Notes: generated by a model from the sequence alone, not told the origin. A DNA stretch of 64,000 nt from Mytilinidion resinicola (GCF_010093595.1 NW_022985438.1:248001-312000); one strand, 5' to 3'. Numbered from the stretch's first letter, positions 43,865-56,115 are shown. Numbers and translations are program-made.

Positions 43865-45081
43865 ATGAAGACTGCTCTCATCACTGGCGGTACGTAGGTC
43901 ATGGAACACGCTGCCGTTACTCTACTGATGCCGCAAAGCTTCGGGCTTGCTAGGCCGCAAGGTCGTGGAAGCCTTCGATCGCGACGGCTGGAAAGCTGTA
44001 GGCACCGGGCTCACACGAGTGAACCCACCGGCCATTGTCAAGCTTGACATCCTCAGCAAGGGCGATGTCGAGAGAGTTCTAGACGAAGTCAAGTATGTGA
44101 TGCCCATGAGAGTGATGCCAGCTGGCTGACCTGCCCGTCTCTCAAGGCCAGATGTCGTCGTCCACTGTGAGCCGTCCTCCCTCCCCCATCGCGTCGTGAA
44201 CCTCCGCCATCAAAAGCCCTCGGGATGATGTAGCTGACTCTACGGGCTATCTCAGGCGCAGCAAACCGCTTCCCAGACTCCTGTACCTCCGATCCTGACG
44301 CGGCCCGCGCTCTTAACGTGACGGCCTCCAGCGGCCTTGCGACAGCGACCTCCTCTCGCGGCATCTTCCTCATCTACATCTCTACCGACTATGTGTTCTC
44401 CGGAGCTCCTGGCGAAGCACCTTACACACCCACCTCCAAACCCGATCCTCCAAACGTATACGGCCAAACGAAGCTCGACGGCGAGAAGGCTGTGCTGGAA
44501 GCTACAAACAAGATAACGGCACAGGGCACACATGGCGGTAGCCCCGTTCTCAGCGTCGTTCTCCGCGTTCCAATATTGTACGGGTCTTGCGAGCCATCTG
44601 AGAGTGCCGTGAATATCCTCATGAAGCAGATATGGTCCTCGCAAGAGCTGAGCCCCACTTATCCCAAGATCAAAGTCGACGACTATGCTCAGCGCTTCCC
44701 CACAAACACGCAGGATGTGGCCCGCGTCTGCCTGGACATTAGCAAGCTTTATCTGGAGCCGGGAAACAAGAAGGATCTGCCTACCATACTACAATTCTCG
44801 TCAGAGGATAAGATGACGAAATGGGAGATTGTGCAGGAGCTTGCGGATATTCTGGGCCTGCCGCTTGAGAACATGGAGTCATTCAAGCCCACAGAAGACC
44901 ATCAGGATGGAGTCAAGAGGCCATATGATTGCCATCTCGATACTGGTGCTCTCAAGGAGCTTGGCATTGATGTTGGTACTGTGGGCTTCAGGACTTGGTG
45001 GTGAGCACGACTGAGTAAAATTTCTATACCAACGTGCTAACGAACTGCAGGAGACGGGAGCTTGGGGCATTCCGCCATTGA
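43865..45081 (+). CDS. NAD(P)-dependent sugar-reductase-like SDR (RmlD/MAT2B family)
   Basis: Five exons (43865-43889, 43939-44092, 44147-44166, 44256-45000, 45051-45081) give 324 aa. One exon is only 20 nt, yet it restores the KPDVVVHC strand. The Rossmann start MKTALITGASGLLGRKVVEA carries GxxGxxG. Further landmarks are FLIYISTDYVFSG, the catalytic YGQTK (YxxxK) and LRVPILYG. The family includes bacterial dTDP-4-dehydrorhamnose reductase and MAT2B, the regulatory subunit of methionine adenosyltransferase; fungal members resemble MAT2B. Either sugar-nucleotide reduction or regulation of S-adenosylmethionine synthesis is possible; the sequence does not decide. The last exon adds RRELGAFRH. 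Confidence 0.85.
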
Positions 45082-45920
45082 ATCGGCGTGGTAAGTACTT
45101 AGAGCTACGATTAAGACGTGGTCTTGATCCACCTAGACAAATACACCAAGATGTCCTAAGAACAAGCAGTGTTGCCTTCAAGGTGAACTGTTCTGAATGC
45201 ACCCATTCTCTACCATCTTCCACACGCGGCCTTTCTGATGTGAACATTCCTCTCTCACAATTCGATGATGCCTGGCTTCGGAGGCCTACAAGCTGAGGAT
45301 GTCGCTTGGATGCATCCCAACAACGCATCTCCAAATACTCCACCAATACCCAATTGCACCACTTCTAGTGGCCAAGCCAACAGATCTACAGGAAAGACGG
45401 CCGCCTAACCCGTTCATGCAAGTCAGCTACAAGATCCATGAGCGACATATTCCTCGATTCTGTACCCGGTCGCTGTGTGCGGTCTACCCAAATCAGACAC
45501 GGAAGCACGCGCTAAATCTCCGCGAACGTGGATTCATCCAGGATTTGGCAATTGAGGTACCATTTACCCGCAACATTTCCCCACTAAACCTCAGAGTTCG
45601 TCATAGCTTGCCCATCTCGTGTTGCTCGGCGGCCCTACCGAGATCATGCTCCATCCCAAAACAACATTGCCGTCCTATCACGGCCCCAGTCTCAGAGCAG
45701 CTCTTGCAGCTGTCCCTTCGTTTTGGTATAAGTTCCCCGCGTTAGCCATGCTACATAAAGTGCCAAGGTGTGTGTTCCCGGGAACGAGAGATGAGTTGAT
45801 CAAAAAGTCTGAGTCGTTTTGGAAGCCACAACGAATAAAGCCTTAGCTGATGCTGCTTGCTAGAAGCCTACCCTTTCTTTTCCCGCAGTCTTCGCTCTTC
45901 TGTTTGCCACTGCCAACAGG
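45082..45920. other. Intergenic; short frames only
   Basis: A frame near 45619-45846 (LLGGPTEIMLHPKTTLPSYH) looks somewhat coding but has no partner exon or known family. It may be a gene remnant. The right end leads into the GH1 pseudogene. Confidence 0.35.
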
Positions 45921-47887
45921 ATGACTATACTAAGCTCCTACGCTCAGCATGGCGTGCTCCTCTCCGCTCTCAAATTGGCTTTAGCTTCCCTGTCGCTAGC
46001 TGCTTCTTATAATAATGCTGGCGTCTTGAATTTTGGTACAGCATCTGGATACAGCTCCAAGGTCTACAATGTCTCAGCAGCCCCAACAGCTACTTCAGTC
46101 AATCGAGACTTCTCTGACCAAGTATTGGCGTTTCTCTGGGATCAGGTTGGACCTGTAGCTACTGGACCAGTCACTACTACGGTTTCGCCGACGCCCGAAG
46201 CCTTGATATATCCTACTCCTGGGGTTATGCACCCACTACTTGCCTCAAACGACACGAGTCTGGAAAGGTCCAAGCTGCCAAAGAACTTCAAATGGGGCAT
46301 CGCATCATCAGCATACCAGATTGAAGGCGCTGCAAAAGATGAAGCGAAGTGGCCTTCCATCTGGAACCTACTCGCTCATCGCGTGCCAGACCAAGTATTA
46401 GACAACACCACCGCCGATGTTGTAGCCGAGCACTATTATCTTTACAAACAAGACTTTGCCCGGCTGAGGAGTCTCGGCGTCACAGGCTTTAGCCCGAGCA
46501 TCAGCTGGCCACGTATCTTCCCTTCGGTAAAGGTCCCTTGAATGAAGTAGGTGTAAAGTACTATGATGATGTTATTGCTGAACTGGTCAAGAACGGGATT
46601 TCGCCTGCCGTGACACTGTTTCACTGGGATACTCCGCTAGCTTTATTCAACGAGTACGGTGCCTGGACGGATCCACATATCGTCGACGACTTCTTCAATT
46701 ACGCGAAGTTCATCATCGGCCGCTAAGACAAGTACGTCGACACGTGGTTCACCATAAACGAGCCTCAGTATTGCAACTGGCAATACAGCTATTGCCCGGC
46801 TGGCAAATACTATCCTGCATACAACGGCGTGACGGGAGGGCTGGAGGCGCGTTTCTTGTGCGGCCATTACACGCTTCTAGCACACGCGAAGGTGGCGAAA
46901 TGGTACCACGAAGAATTCAAGGGTAAAGGCCACATCACCTTCAAGAACTCTGGCAATTATTGCGAAGCCAACTCGACATCCAAGGCCGCTGAAGTAGCTA
47001 GGCGAAGGAATTTCGACTTCGCCGAGGGTTGGTTTGGAGGGCCTTGGACGGACGGCGACTGCGCCACGAGCTTGAAGGATGCTCTGGGAAGCTTTTTACG
47101 GGAGCTGTCGCCAGAGCAAAAGGCCTTGATTAAGGGGTCTTGCGATTTCTGTTGGTTTGCAGGCCGTAGCATCTGAACATTGACAGAACGCGACATTATG
47201 TACATGAGAGCGCCCTGTTTGCTACCGGCAGTGATTGCTGTAGGTGATTGTAATAATCCAACGATTTCTACGCCATTGACGGGTACTCTGCTTTCTACGC
47301 ATTCGAAGTCGACGGCGGGGTTGAGGCGTGCGCGTCCAACAGCTCGAACCCAGCGTATCCCGAATGTGCTGGCAGCGCTTCGACAGATGCAGACGGTTTC
47401 CCTATTGGACCAGCGGCTGATCCTGCTTTGTCCGGGCTCTATGACACGGCTACAGGTATCTGCAGGTTTCTGAAGTATCTCACGACGGAGCTATTCCCTA
47501 CGATTCCTGCGGAGCCGTTTGAGTCCCAGCTTACAACTCTGAATCAGATAGTTACTGTGGGATCTTCGCCGTGCTGGCGATTACCAAAACTGTCTGGATA
47601 GCATTCTCGGATCTATTGCCTACGACAAGGTCAATGTGACGGGCGCGTGGGCTTGGGCTATCTGTGAGTTCCTACCATTCACGGTTCAAACTCAATGGGA
47701 GTGGAACTAACTTGAGCAGTCGACAACTTCGAATGGGGATCCGGCACTACCTCCTAGCGTGCGCTCCGGGCTGCAATATGTGAATTACACAGACCTGACA
47801 AGAACACCAAAGGCGACCATGTTTCAGCTCCTGAACTGGTTCAAGGAGCACACCGAGCCCAGCAACTCGACAATGAGGTTGTTGTAG
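45921..47887 (+). pseudogene. Secreted beta-glucosidase (GH1) pseudogene
   Basis: The N-terminus has a signal-like segment (LLSALKLALASLSLAASY) and a Ser/Thr-rich lead. GH1 blocks follow: LPKNFKWGIASSAYQIEGAA, WPSIWNLLAHRVPD, LRSLGVTGFSPSISWPRIFP. One base is then lost and the frame changes to GPLNEVGVKYYDDVIAELVK and AVTLFHWDTP. A TAA interrupts before DKYVDTWFTINEPQYCNW, which holds the acid/base Glu of the NEP motif. After GSCDFCWF the frame breaks again. The nucleophile E-N-G region is not recognisable. The end is traceable as DNFEWGSG and LQYVNYTDLTRTPKATMFQL. GH1 enzymes release glucose from cello-oligosaccharides or glycosides. Multiple lesions make it inactive. Confidence 0.87.
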
Positions 47888-48768
47888 ACGCGTATGAGAC
47901 AAAGAAGGCGGGGTGGAAAGCATATGCGGTACAGTTATAGCGGTAGTAGATATATAATCCATCTGATGCGTTGTTCCTAGTGGAGCACAGCCGGCCTTAT
48001 TTCTTGTCTACTGGGGTCTCTACACAGCCAACGAAGCTAAGGATGATGTGCCGATGGCATGATGCGTGCTTGCAGTTGGTGCAGGCATCTGGCCATGGAT
48101 CCCTCGAGCCCGAGACTTGGAAGCGGGTGAGACAGGGTAAGCTTCGCGTTTGCGGCACCTCACCACGACGCGGCGTATGACTGAGACTGACGCCAGCGTG
48201 CTGAGCGCCTACTTCGTACTGAGCATGCTGTTGTTGTCTGGGGGTGCCTATGTCAGGTGAAGGCTGTTTCTTATCGGACCGCCCCCGCTAGCCCATGATG
48301 CATCCACCGTGACCGTGCCCGCCGTCCCGTAGCATCAAGGCATACACGAGAACACGAGAACCGCAGCGCTGTGCACCCAAAAGAATACACTCGTCTTCTG
48401 CTGCGTGCGTCGCTTGCCTTTCACTGCGCTGCCCCGTGTCTGCTTCGTCGGCCTCTCTCGTGCGTTGTCCCGGCCGCAAAGCTGCTTCATTGCCCTCTAA
48501 AACGCATCCGGCAAGGGCCCACGGACATCGGCATACTACAAGACTACCGCGAGCTCAACGTCAACCCAACCTGCCATCGTCCCCGCCACAGCCCCAGCTT
48601 CCCGAGCACCTAGTCGTGGAGCCCCTAAGCCTGGAGTTTGCGACGTGCGATCGAGTCACCATCATCTTGCCTGGCCACTTCTCTCCGCCACCCGCGGGCT
48701 ACTCAAAGTGCTCTCATCCAGCAGTCCAGGCCTTCCAACCGCCCGAGAGCTCATCACACGCCGAATAG
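47888..48768. other. Intergenic; may hide the first exon of the GID7-like gene
   Basis: No family is recognisable. The following WD40 gene lacks an ATG in its open N-terminal part, so an upstream exon in this interval is plausible, but I could not place it. Confidence 0.35.
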
Positions 48769-51410
48769 ACTCCCGAGGCCCATCCCGACTCGCCGTGGCC
48801 GTCACGTCCAGCTCTACAGCACTCGAGCGACTACGAATGCGGCTGCTCTGAGCCCAGGTCGCCGGTGCGGTACCCGTTGTTCAGCAATCACGTCCGCAGT
48901 CTCGCGGAAGACCCTCCTCAGCACTTCGTCCTGGCCGACGAAACTCCCCCGGACCTTCCTACCCCATTCACTTCCGACCACCCATCCATTTCGACCTCCC
49001 GAACTTCTACTTCCCAGCGAATCTCTGCCCAACCAGCCTCCCAACATAATACATCCATACCTAGTGCCTCTGGCGTTCTAGGCACCCCCCATACAACCCC
49101 CGCAATACCTACACCAGCTCCCAAGCGCAGGCGTAGGCTCTCCAGCAGCTCGGAGGACTCGGAAAGTGCCGACGGAACCAGAACCAGAGGCAGGCCCTCA
49201 AACCACGAGTCGAAGCGTAGGCGCCGAGCTGACGGGACAATGCGCCTTGATTCCGAGACGACAAAACGGTCCCAGTCCCCCTCACAGACCTATTCCAACG
49301 GCTCGACTCGCTCGCCTGGTTCGCGGGTGAGTCTGGGCAAGATTGCGAACGGAAACTCCCACGTCAAGTCCGAGAGCAACGGCTCGGCGGCCTCATATAC
49401 CAATGGAAACGCACTCTCGAACGGCCGGCCGCCGCAGCTAGCGCCGTCGTTTTACGGCCATGATCGAGGGGAACTGACGCGGATATTGATACAGAGCTTG
49501 ACGGATCTGGGATATCATGGCGCCGCGGGCGCGTTGAGCCAGGAGAGTGGCTTCGAGGTTGAAGGGCCGACCGTTGCGGCGTTTCGGAGTGCAGTCCTAC
49601 AAGGCGACTGGGCTGAAGCGGAGGCGTTATTATTTGGCACGCATTCTTACGACAGCGGGGGTGGCGTGGGTCTAAGAAGTGGAGGGGCAGCTTTTGGGAA
49701 CAAATCACACGGAAAGGCGCCCCGAACATCTTCGTGGTCGCCGTCACGGCAAACTGGCGGTTTAACGCTTGCGGAGGGTGCGAACGAGAACGAGATGAAA
49801 TTCTGGATGAGGCAGCAGAAATATCTCGAACTTCTCGAAACGCGGGATCTAGGGAGCGCTCTAATGGTTTTGAGGCAGGAATTAACACCTCTACATCAAG
49901 ACGAGGGGAGGCTCCACGCCCTATCAAGGTAACACTGTGAACTTCCTTCGAAATGATGAACCATACTGACATAATTAGTCTCATGATGTGCCAATCCGCC
50001 GATGACCTCAAATATCAAGCCCAATGGGATGGTGCAGGAGGAGAGTCCAGATCAATACTTCTTTCAGAGCTTTCAAGTACGATCCGTATCTTCACACATC
50101 ATGTCGACTGCTAACAACTCACAGAGTCAATATCACCGAGCGTAATGATACCCGAACATCGGCTAGCAATCCTTCTAGATCAGTTAAAAGACAGCTGGAT
50201 CTCGAATTGTCTTTACCACAACACCGCTACTCCTCCTTCGTTGTATGTCGATCACACCTGCGAGCGCGATGATCTTCCCTTGAAGACAGTTCTAGAACTG
50301 CGGCATCATACCGACGAGGTGTGGTTCTTACGGTTCTCCCATGATGGGACTAAGCTAGCCACGACAAGCAAAGACGCTACCGTCATCATTTATGAAACAA
50401 CAACATACAAAATCCTTCATAGGCTCACCGCCCATGAGAGTGGCGTGTGCTATGTTGCTTGGAGTCCGGATGACAGCAAACTTATCACGTGCGCACAAGC
50501 TCAGGATAATACTGCGCGGATATGGGACACTAAGGTGTGTAGTTTCACTGGGGTATCGCCGCAGGATATTGCTAATAGATAAATAGAGTGGCAGGTTACT
50601 CACCACCATCACCGAATTCTCGTATCCAGTCACGTCCGCAGCATGGGCTCCTAACGGCGAGTCCTTTGTGGTCGGCTCCCAAGACACCGCTCACGGTCTC
50701 TGTCTCTGGAACGTGCAGGGCGACAAGCTCTACGAATGGACCGAAGGCAGCCTCCGCGTCCACGACCTCGCCGTTTCCCCAGACGGCCAGCGCCTCGTCG
50801 TTCTCCTTGAGCACCGCATCTTGGTATATGACTTCGTCACCCGTGAAAAGTTGTGTGAATGGGCTCTCGACGACGTCAAATTGACCTCAGTGAACATCAG
50901 CCAGGACTCCCGCCACATGCTCATTAGCATGAACGACAACAAGATCCGACTTATGGATATCGATACCGGCGACGTGAGGCAGACGTTCACGGGGCAGACG
51001 CAGACGATTTATATTATCCGGAGTTCATTTGGCGGCGCGAATGAGAATTTTGTGGTGTCGGGGAGTGAAGGTATGGCATCGCACCCCCCTGTCAAGTTCC
51101 TGAGAGATGCTAACGGAAAACAGATTCGCGAGTCTACATCTGGCGAACAAACGGCCACCTCGTCGAGAAGCTAGACGCGCACCCAGGCGGCTGCGTCAAT
51201 GCGGTTGCGTGGCATCCCACAGATCCCAGGGTCTTTGCATCAGCGGGCGATGATAAGAAAGTGAGAATGTAAGATTACCCCATAACCCCATTACCTATCC
51301 CCCCCCCCCCAAAAAAAAAAAAAAAAAAAAAAAAGGCGGCTGACGATCAGCGCAGTTGGAAACCGTCCCCCTCCCAGCTACCATCGAGTTCGAACGGGTA
51401 TGGACGGTAA
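48769..51410 (+). CDS. GID7: GID/CTLH ubiquitin ligase subunit GID7-like (WDR26) WD40 protein
   Basis: Exons: about 48769-49928, 49979-50076, 50125-50534, 50587-51070, 51124-51268 and 51356-51410. A basic Ser-rich N-terminal region (PKRRRRLSSSSEDSESADG) precedes a LisH motif (ELTRILIQSLTDLGYHGAAG) and a CTLH-like stretch (AAFRSAVLQGDWAEAEALLF). A WD40 propeller follows with HTDEVWFLRFSHDGTKLATT, DNTARIWDTK, AWAPNGESFVVGSQD and HPTDPRVFASAGDDKKVRIW. This is the order in yeast Gid7 and human WDR26. The subunit helps the GID E3 ligase degrade gluconeogenic enzymes when glucose returns. The start is unresolved: the frame is open from 48769 but the first in-frame ATG is at 49240. The last intron contains long homopolymers. 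Confidence 0.87.
51299..51334 (+). repeat. Poly-C/poly-A tract in the last GID7 intron
   Basis: A run of about 12 C is directly followed by 24 A inside the intron 51269-51355, upstream of the CTGAC branch site and the CGCAG acceptor. Exact lengths may be affected by sequencing. Confidence 0.85.
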
Positions 51411-53272
51411 CCGGACTTTCTCGAAGTATTCGCTTGAAGCTTGCTCGGGTTTTGGTCGGTTGCGCTCACTCACATACACCGCTTCCACGATGTTTTTCTT
51501 GCTTTTCTTTTGGTTCTCGGTATTGAATTTGAAAGCATTTGCAGGCGATTGATGAGTAAGGGCACCGATCAAATTCCTTTTAGCACTTTATCATATTGGA
51601 GTTGCGAGAGCTTTTTGTAAGAGCCGGGCTGGTCGTTATGTTGGTTTCGGGTTGGGAGGGCTGGGTGGGTGGGAGGATTGTGGATCTCGTCACTTTGCAC
51701 ATTGCCCACTTGCACATTCAGGGATCGGGGAGAGGTGGGGGCGCTGTAGAAAGGCCGAGATTATATATTGAAACTCTCTTTTAATTGGGGTGAATTGAGT
51801 GAGATGGTTGGGGTTCGTGATACTTAGGACTACCTAACTGATATTAAATATTAGGGACTTGTCACGTGGTTTTTTTCCTTACTTCGGATAGGTGGTGGAA
51901 AAAGTGTAGAGCGTTAGAGGAAATGATGTTGGGGTGGTTTTGGGCGGTTAGAAGTTAGCCTACGCGCGTGAAGTTTCCAACTTATGAATACAGTAAAACC
52001 TACGTATAGTGATAGGGGTCGGTCAGGGGGGCTACTGTCACTGTATAGGGAGTATCAACTGTTACCAAGGTCACGTGCCGCCAATTTGCAAGCCAGTCTG
52101 TCCCAAAACAACCTAAAAAAGGGGTGCCAGAGGGGCCACGGACCACTCTCCCATACAAATCCAAGCACGATTAGTATGATATTGTATAAGAGGGGCTTAG
52201 TGATACTATACTAAGCAGGGAGCTAGTGATATAGGAGGCAAATCGTACAATCCGGCACCTCGTATCACTGTATAGAGAATATCACTAAATTCCCGTATCA
52301 TTATACGTAGGTTTTACTGTAGGGGGGATAACCATAAAGTAAGGTAGTCCTTTTCAAGTCTAATACTCGGGCCCCGTCGGGTTGTTTCACAATGATTGAA
52401 GATCAGCCCGTACGAGTAACATATCCTGTGTCCAAGAAACCCCGCCCCTTAAAACACACCACGCCGATTCATCGAGAATGGGGAGCATTTCACTACTCGC
52501 GACGAGCACGAATCGAGTCGACGGCACGAGGGCGGATCAATTCGGCGGCACGAGTCTCGTACAGGTGGCTCGCAATCACGCTCGCTCCAACGGTCCTCTA
52601 TGTATGTACCTCGAAAAAATCACTTTCTATCCGCTCCCCCCTTTCTTTCGCCGACCACACACTCCTCCAAAACGAACCCTGTAACCTGCTCCGCCATCCG
52701 GACATCGCTTAGTAAGAGTTTAAAAAAAAATAAACTCCTTCGTAACAGGCCTAGGGAGTCCTTCGCTAAGGATTAAGACTCTCCACACCCTCTTTATCGC
52801 GAGCAATTGCCGGCGCAATTGCTGTACTTAGAGGCATGAGACAGTAAAGCTCCCGTACCGCACTTATCCGCAGTCACCACTTTAGGACATTCTACGCTAT
52901 CGCATCTGGAAGATCGTGGATATACTTGCGGGCTTTTGCGAAATTGTGTGAACGGGAGATCTTCCGGCACTTAGGTAAGCTGGGGGATTGTGCAAGCTAG
53001 AGAATCATGTGAGCAGATCAGTCGTAGAAGAGATAGTATGTTTGCGATTCATGATCTGCTTGCGAGCGCGTTGCAACAGCACCAGTCTATGCGATAAACC
53101 TCCAATAGAGCAAACGTAGAGTCAGTGTATGTTTCCACCTTTGTCGACTTCTGTATCAAGACCCCTGATATCGAGAGCTATCCCCACAAAACCCTCATAT
53201 TTGCTAAAGATTATTCCCTCCCTATGTTTTTGCTTGGCTAACCGCGAATCAGATGACGTTTGACTCTCTTCA
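51411..53272. other. Gene-poor region with one MITE
   Basis: Apart from the element at 51991-52319 no gene is supported. A frame at 52392-52712 shows no known content. Confidence 0.45.
51991..52319. mobile_element. TA-flanked MITE, 329 bp (pogo/Fot-type ends)
   Basis: The left end CAGTAAAACCTACGTATAGT is repeated inverted at the right end (mismatch at one or two positions over about 28 bp). TA flanks both sides (51989-51990, 52320-52321). Internal GTCACTGTATAGGGAGTATC and GTATCACTGTATAGAGAATA are subterminal repeats. CAGT-type ends and TA duplication fit the pogo/Fot group of Tc1/mariner. No transposase is encoded. Confidence 0.9.
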
Positions 53273-54994
53273 TTAAGAGGCGGATGCGACCGTCTCGGAT
53301 AAAAAAGGCTTCTCTACTGGTCCGCTTCGACCACTTTCAGCGCTCATGGACATGGTGCGACTTCGCCTGGGACGATAGCGCGCTGAGGCTAGTTGCGCAA
53401 ATGGGGTATTTGGAGCACTTTCCTGCACTTCCTGCGCGGCGGTGCGAAGCTGAGCTTTCTTAAGGATAGTACCGGCAGTGATTGGCTGGACGTTGTCTGT
53501 CATAAAATATATTCGGGGGAATATGGTGTACAGCTCGTCCTCTGAGCGGTCAGTGTTGACTGGTGAGTTGATTTTCCCTTCTTTCTTGCAATCTGCCACC
53601 TGAAATTCGAATGTCTTCCACGGGAGGTCGGGTTTAGGGATGTATTCGAAGCTCGGCTCCAGTCTTTGCTTGCTGCACTGGACGGACCGCCAAACCCGTT
53701 GCGCTTGCGCTAGGAATATTTCTAGTTCCCGTTCGAACGTCCCAACAACATCGGTAGTTAGGACATCGCGGATACCGACTTCCTTTGTTAAATCCTCGAC
53801 AACCCAGTCTATCCTCTTTCCTGCCTCTTCCTCTTGCTCCTCAGGAAACATTGAGAGCAGTATGCCTCGAACAAAAGTCTCTTTCCTGTTTTCAACAACC
53901 GCTTGGCGGCGCAGAAGGTCGTGGAGTCCGTCGCTTTCGTCTAATAGATACACAGACTGGAATATGTGCTTGTTCACCAGTCTCGCAAGGTTTCCAAGGA
54001 CTGTTGCGATCCGCATTTCCTTTGCAATGTCGGAATTCGATTGCGGAAGCGGTATCTCGTGCTTGAAGATAGAGTTTTCATGCAACTTGCCCCAATGCTT
54101 CTACACACCAGATGAGAACGTGGGCTTGAGAGGGCGTTGGATAAGCATACCTGGAGCATCTGGTCTGGTAGGTTCTTGCCGAGAAATTTCGCTATTAACG
54201 AAGATGCCGACTGCCACAAGTTCTCCAGTTCGTTCGCCCTACAGCAACATTGTCAGCTATTGAAGCCACGGCAGATCTCAAGTTGCTTACGTAGTTTGCA
54301 GGTTCCTGTCATCTAGAGGTGCAGAGAAGTTAAGCAATTCCTTTAGCTGTCCATCCGTTCCCTCGAACTCCTTCTTGAGGCCTTCATGCTCACGTCTAGT
54401 TTTGTCTAATGACTCTTCCAGCTTAGCTACCCGATCCCGGGATTCGCTCAGCTTCTTGGAGAACTCGGTTGCCTTTGCCTGGGATTCCTGCACCTGAGTT
54501 TTCAGGTCTGTGATTTCATGCTCTCTCTCCTTCAATTTAGAAATCTTTGCTTCATGCTTAGATTCAAGCTTACGACCGTTTGCCTTGACAACTTCTAGCG
54601 TGGTTTGTATTTCGGCGCGCTTCTCTTCTTTGTCATGAATATCGGTTTGCAGCCGCGCAATCGTACCTTGGAGTGTGCCAAGTTCTTCCTTATACTTGTC
54701 ATACCTCTTTTCATAGATTGACAATACTTTCTGCTGTTCCGTCGAGTGGTCGTCCCTTTGGCTTTCCAATAGTGCATGAAGCTCCTTGAGCTGATTGTCC
54801 TTCGCTCGGATATCTTCCCTCAATTGAGGGATTTGATCGACCAAGTGGGAGAGTGTTTGAAATCCGACGTTTGAGGCAAAAGACTCGATAGCAGCCTTGA
54901 GGTCTTGGGCCATTCTGAGGGAATCAGAAATGGATGTAATGCCATTAATGGCCGAACCGGCTTGGGCAGACGTTTGCTTCGGTGCCGTAGACAT
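53273..54994 (-). CDS. Fungal coiled-coil protein of unknown function (539 aa)
   Basis: Exons 54994-54291, 54238-54151 and 54100-53273 join in frame. The first 60 residues are mixed. About 65-225 is a strong coiled coil (QLREDIRAKDNQLKELHALL to SLDKTRREHEGLKKEFEG). The C-terminal half is globular, with NELENLWQSASSLIAKFLGK, PLPQSNSDIAKEMRIATVLG, ARLVNKHIFQSVYLLDESDG, FVRGILLSMFPEEQEEEAGK and DELYTIFPRIYFM. The tail is Arg/Ser-rich. I have the impression of a lineage-specific fungal family often annotated MEI5-like, without biochemical data. There is no signal peptide or membrane segment. Self-assembly through the coiled coil is likely. Confidence 0.7.
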
Positions 54995-56115
54995 TGTCGC
55001 TTCTGACCACCGACCAGGACAATCCCGTCCTCGCAGTAGCTTTATATGCCAGCCATTGTTGAGCAATTTCGGAGGCTCAAGAGATAAGTTGCTCCAGGAA
55101 CCAATAAATTTGCTTACTAGAGGAAATAGCTGCCGTGACCGGCCATTGGGTATTGTTATCAACACTTCTTCCAATGTGGCTTGCAAAAGCAACAAAGCGG
55201 GGAGGAGTGGGGACACCATCGCGAACTAGTGGTTGCGCGGAAACGGGACGTATGTATGAACTGATGCTGGTCATCATATCTAGGCCTAATGCGACGGGAG
55301 CTTATGCCACTACCGTTCCGGTGAGCGGGCCGCAGCGATGATCCTTTACCCCGCGTTGGGAACCAATAGCTACCCGTTCAGGGTCACCATCACAAAAAGT
55401 GAGACTTTGGAGCACCATACGCCCCGCTAAGCGGAGTCTCACTGTTTGTGATGGTAAGCCTGCGGTTGGACTTCTTATTCTACCGTGATTTGGTTTTATA
55501 TCAACTCGCCCAGGTTGTTAACGTGTCCAAGCGGGATACGGTGCTCCCTAACCTCAAGTGATAGGTACTCTCGGGGTGTTTCCTGTTATTCAAGTCGCGC
55601 ACCAACAACATGTGCAAATGCAATCTCGATTCCAATCAGCTATAGAATGCGTGCCTACCTCGATTGCTCAGCAACATAGAAACAGTGCGCCAATCATACT
55701 TTGCCACATCGCGCCAACTGGTGCCATTGCTGTGCCGCACACGATCAATATGCAGGCGTTGCCAAGTGGATTCTCTCTCAATACGTAGCTTCCATGTGAC
55801 GGCGGACTCCCTTCGATCTAAGTTAGAGAAAGGAGACTTCTGTGGCTATTACGACTCTTGGACACATTATTTGGCGAAGTCCCACTGCACGATCCCACAG
55901 CCACCACGCACGCTGTTTGCACAATTGCATTGGGGCAATTCGCAATGCAAAAAGAGCTCTTGGTGACTTTGGGCATCCCCAAAGAGGATTTTATTTCGGG
56001 ATGCCTTCACTATCTCATCTTGAACTAGCTCAATTCCAACACCCATTTAAAGTGGTTCCCACATTATGGAACGGCGAGGCACGATAATAATCGATTGCAA
56101 GTCTGGAGGCCGTTA
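54995..56115. other. Intergenic with a foldback hairpin
   Basis: The promoter of the coiled-coil gene lies at the left end. The hairpin at 55386-55455 is listed separately. Other short frames show nothing recognisable. Confidence 0.45.
55386..55455. repeat. Foldback hairpin with 21-bp arms
   Basis: ACCATCACAAAAAGTGAGAC(T) at 55386-55406 pairs with its inverted copy at 55435-55455 with one mismatch. The 28-nt loop itself contains CCGCTAAGCGG, a second palindrome. Such tight foldbacks are typical of transposon-end remnants or deletion derivatives. Confidence 0.8.

Noticed and set aside
52392..52712. 106-aa ORF right of the MITE
   Set aside because: No conserved content, intron or neighbouring coding signal; composition like flanking non-coding DNA.
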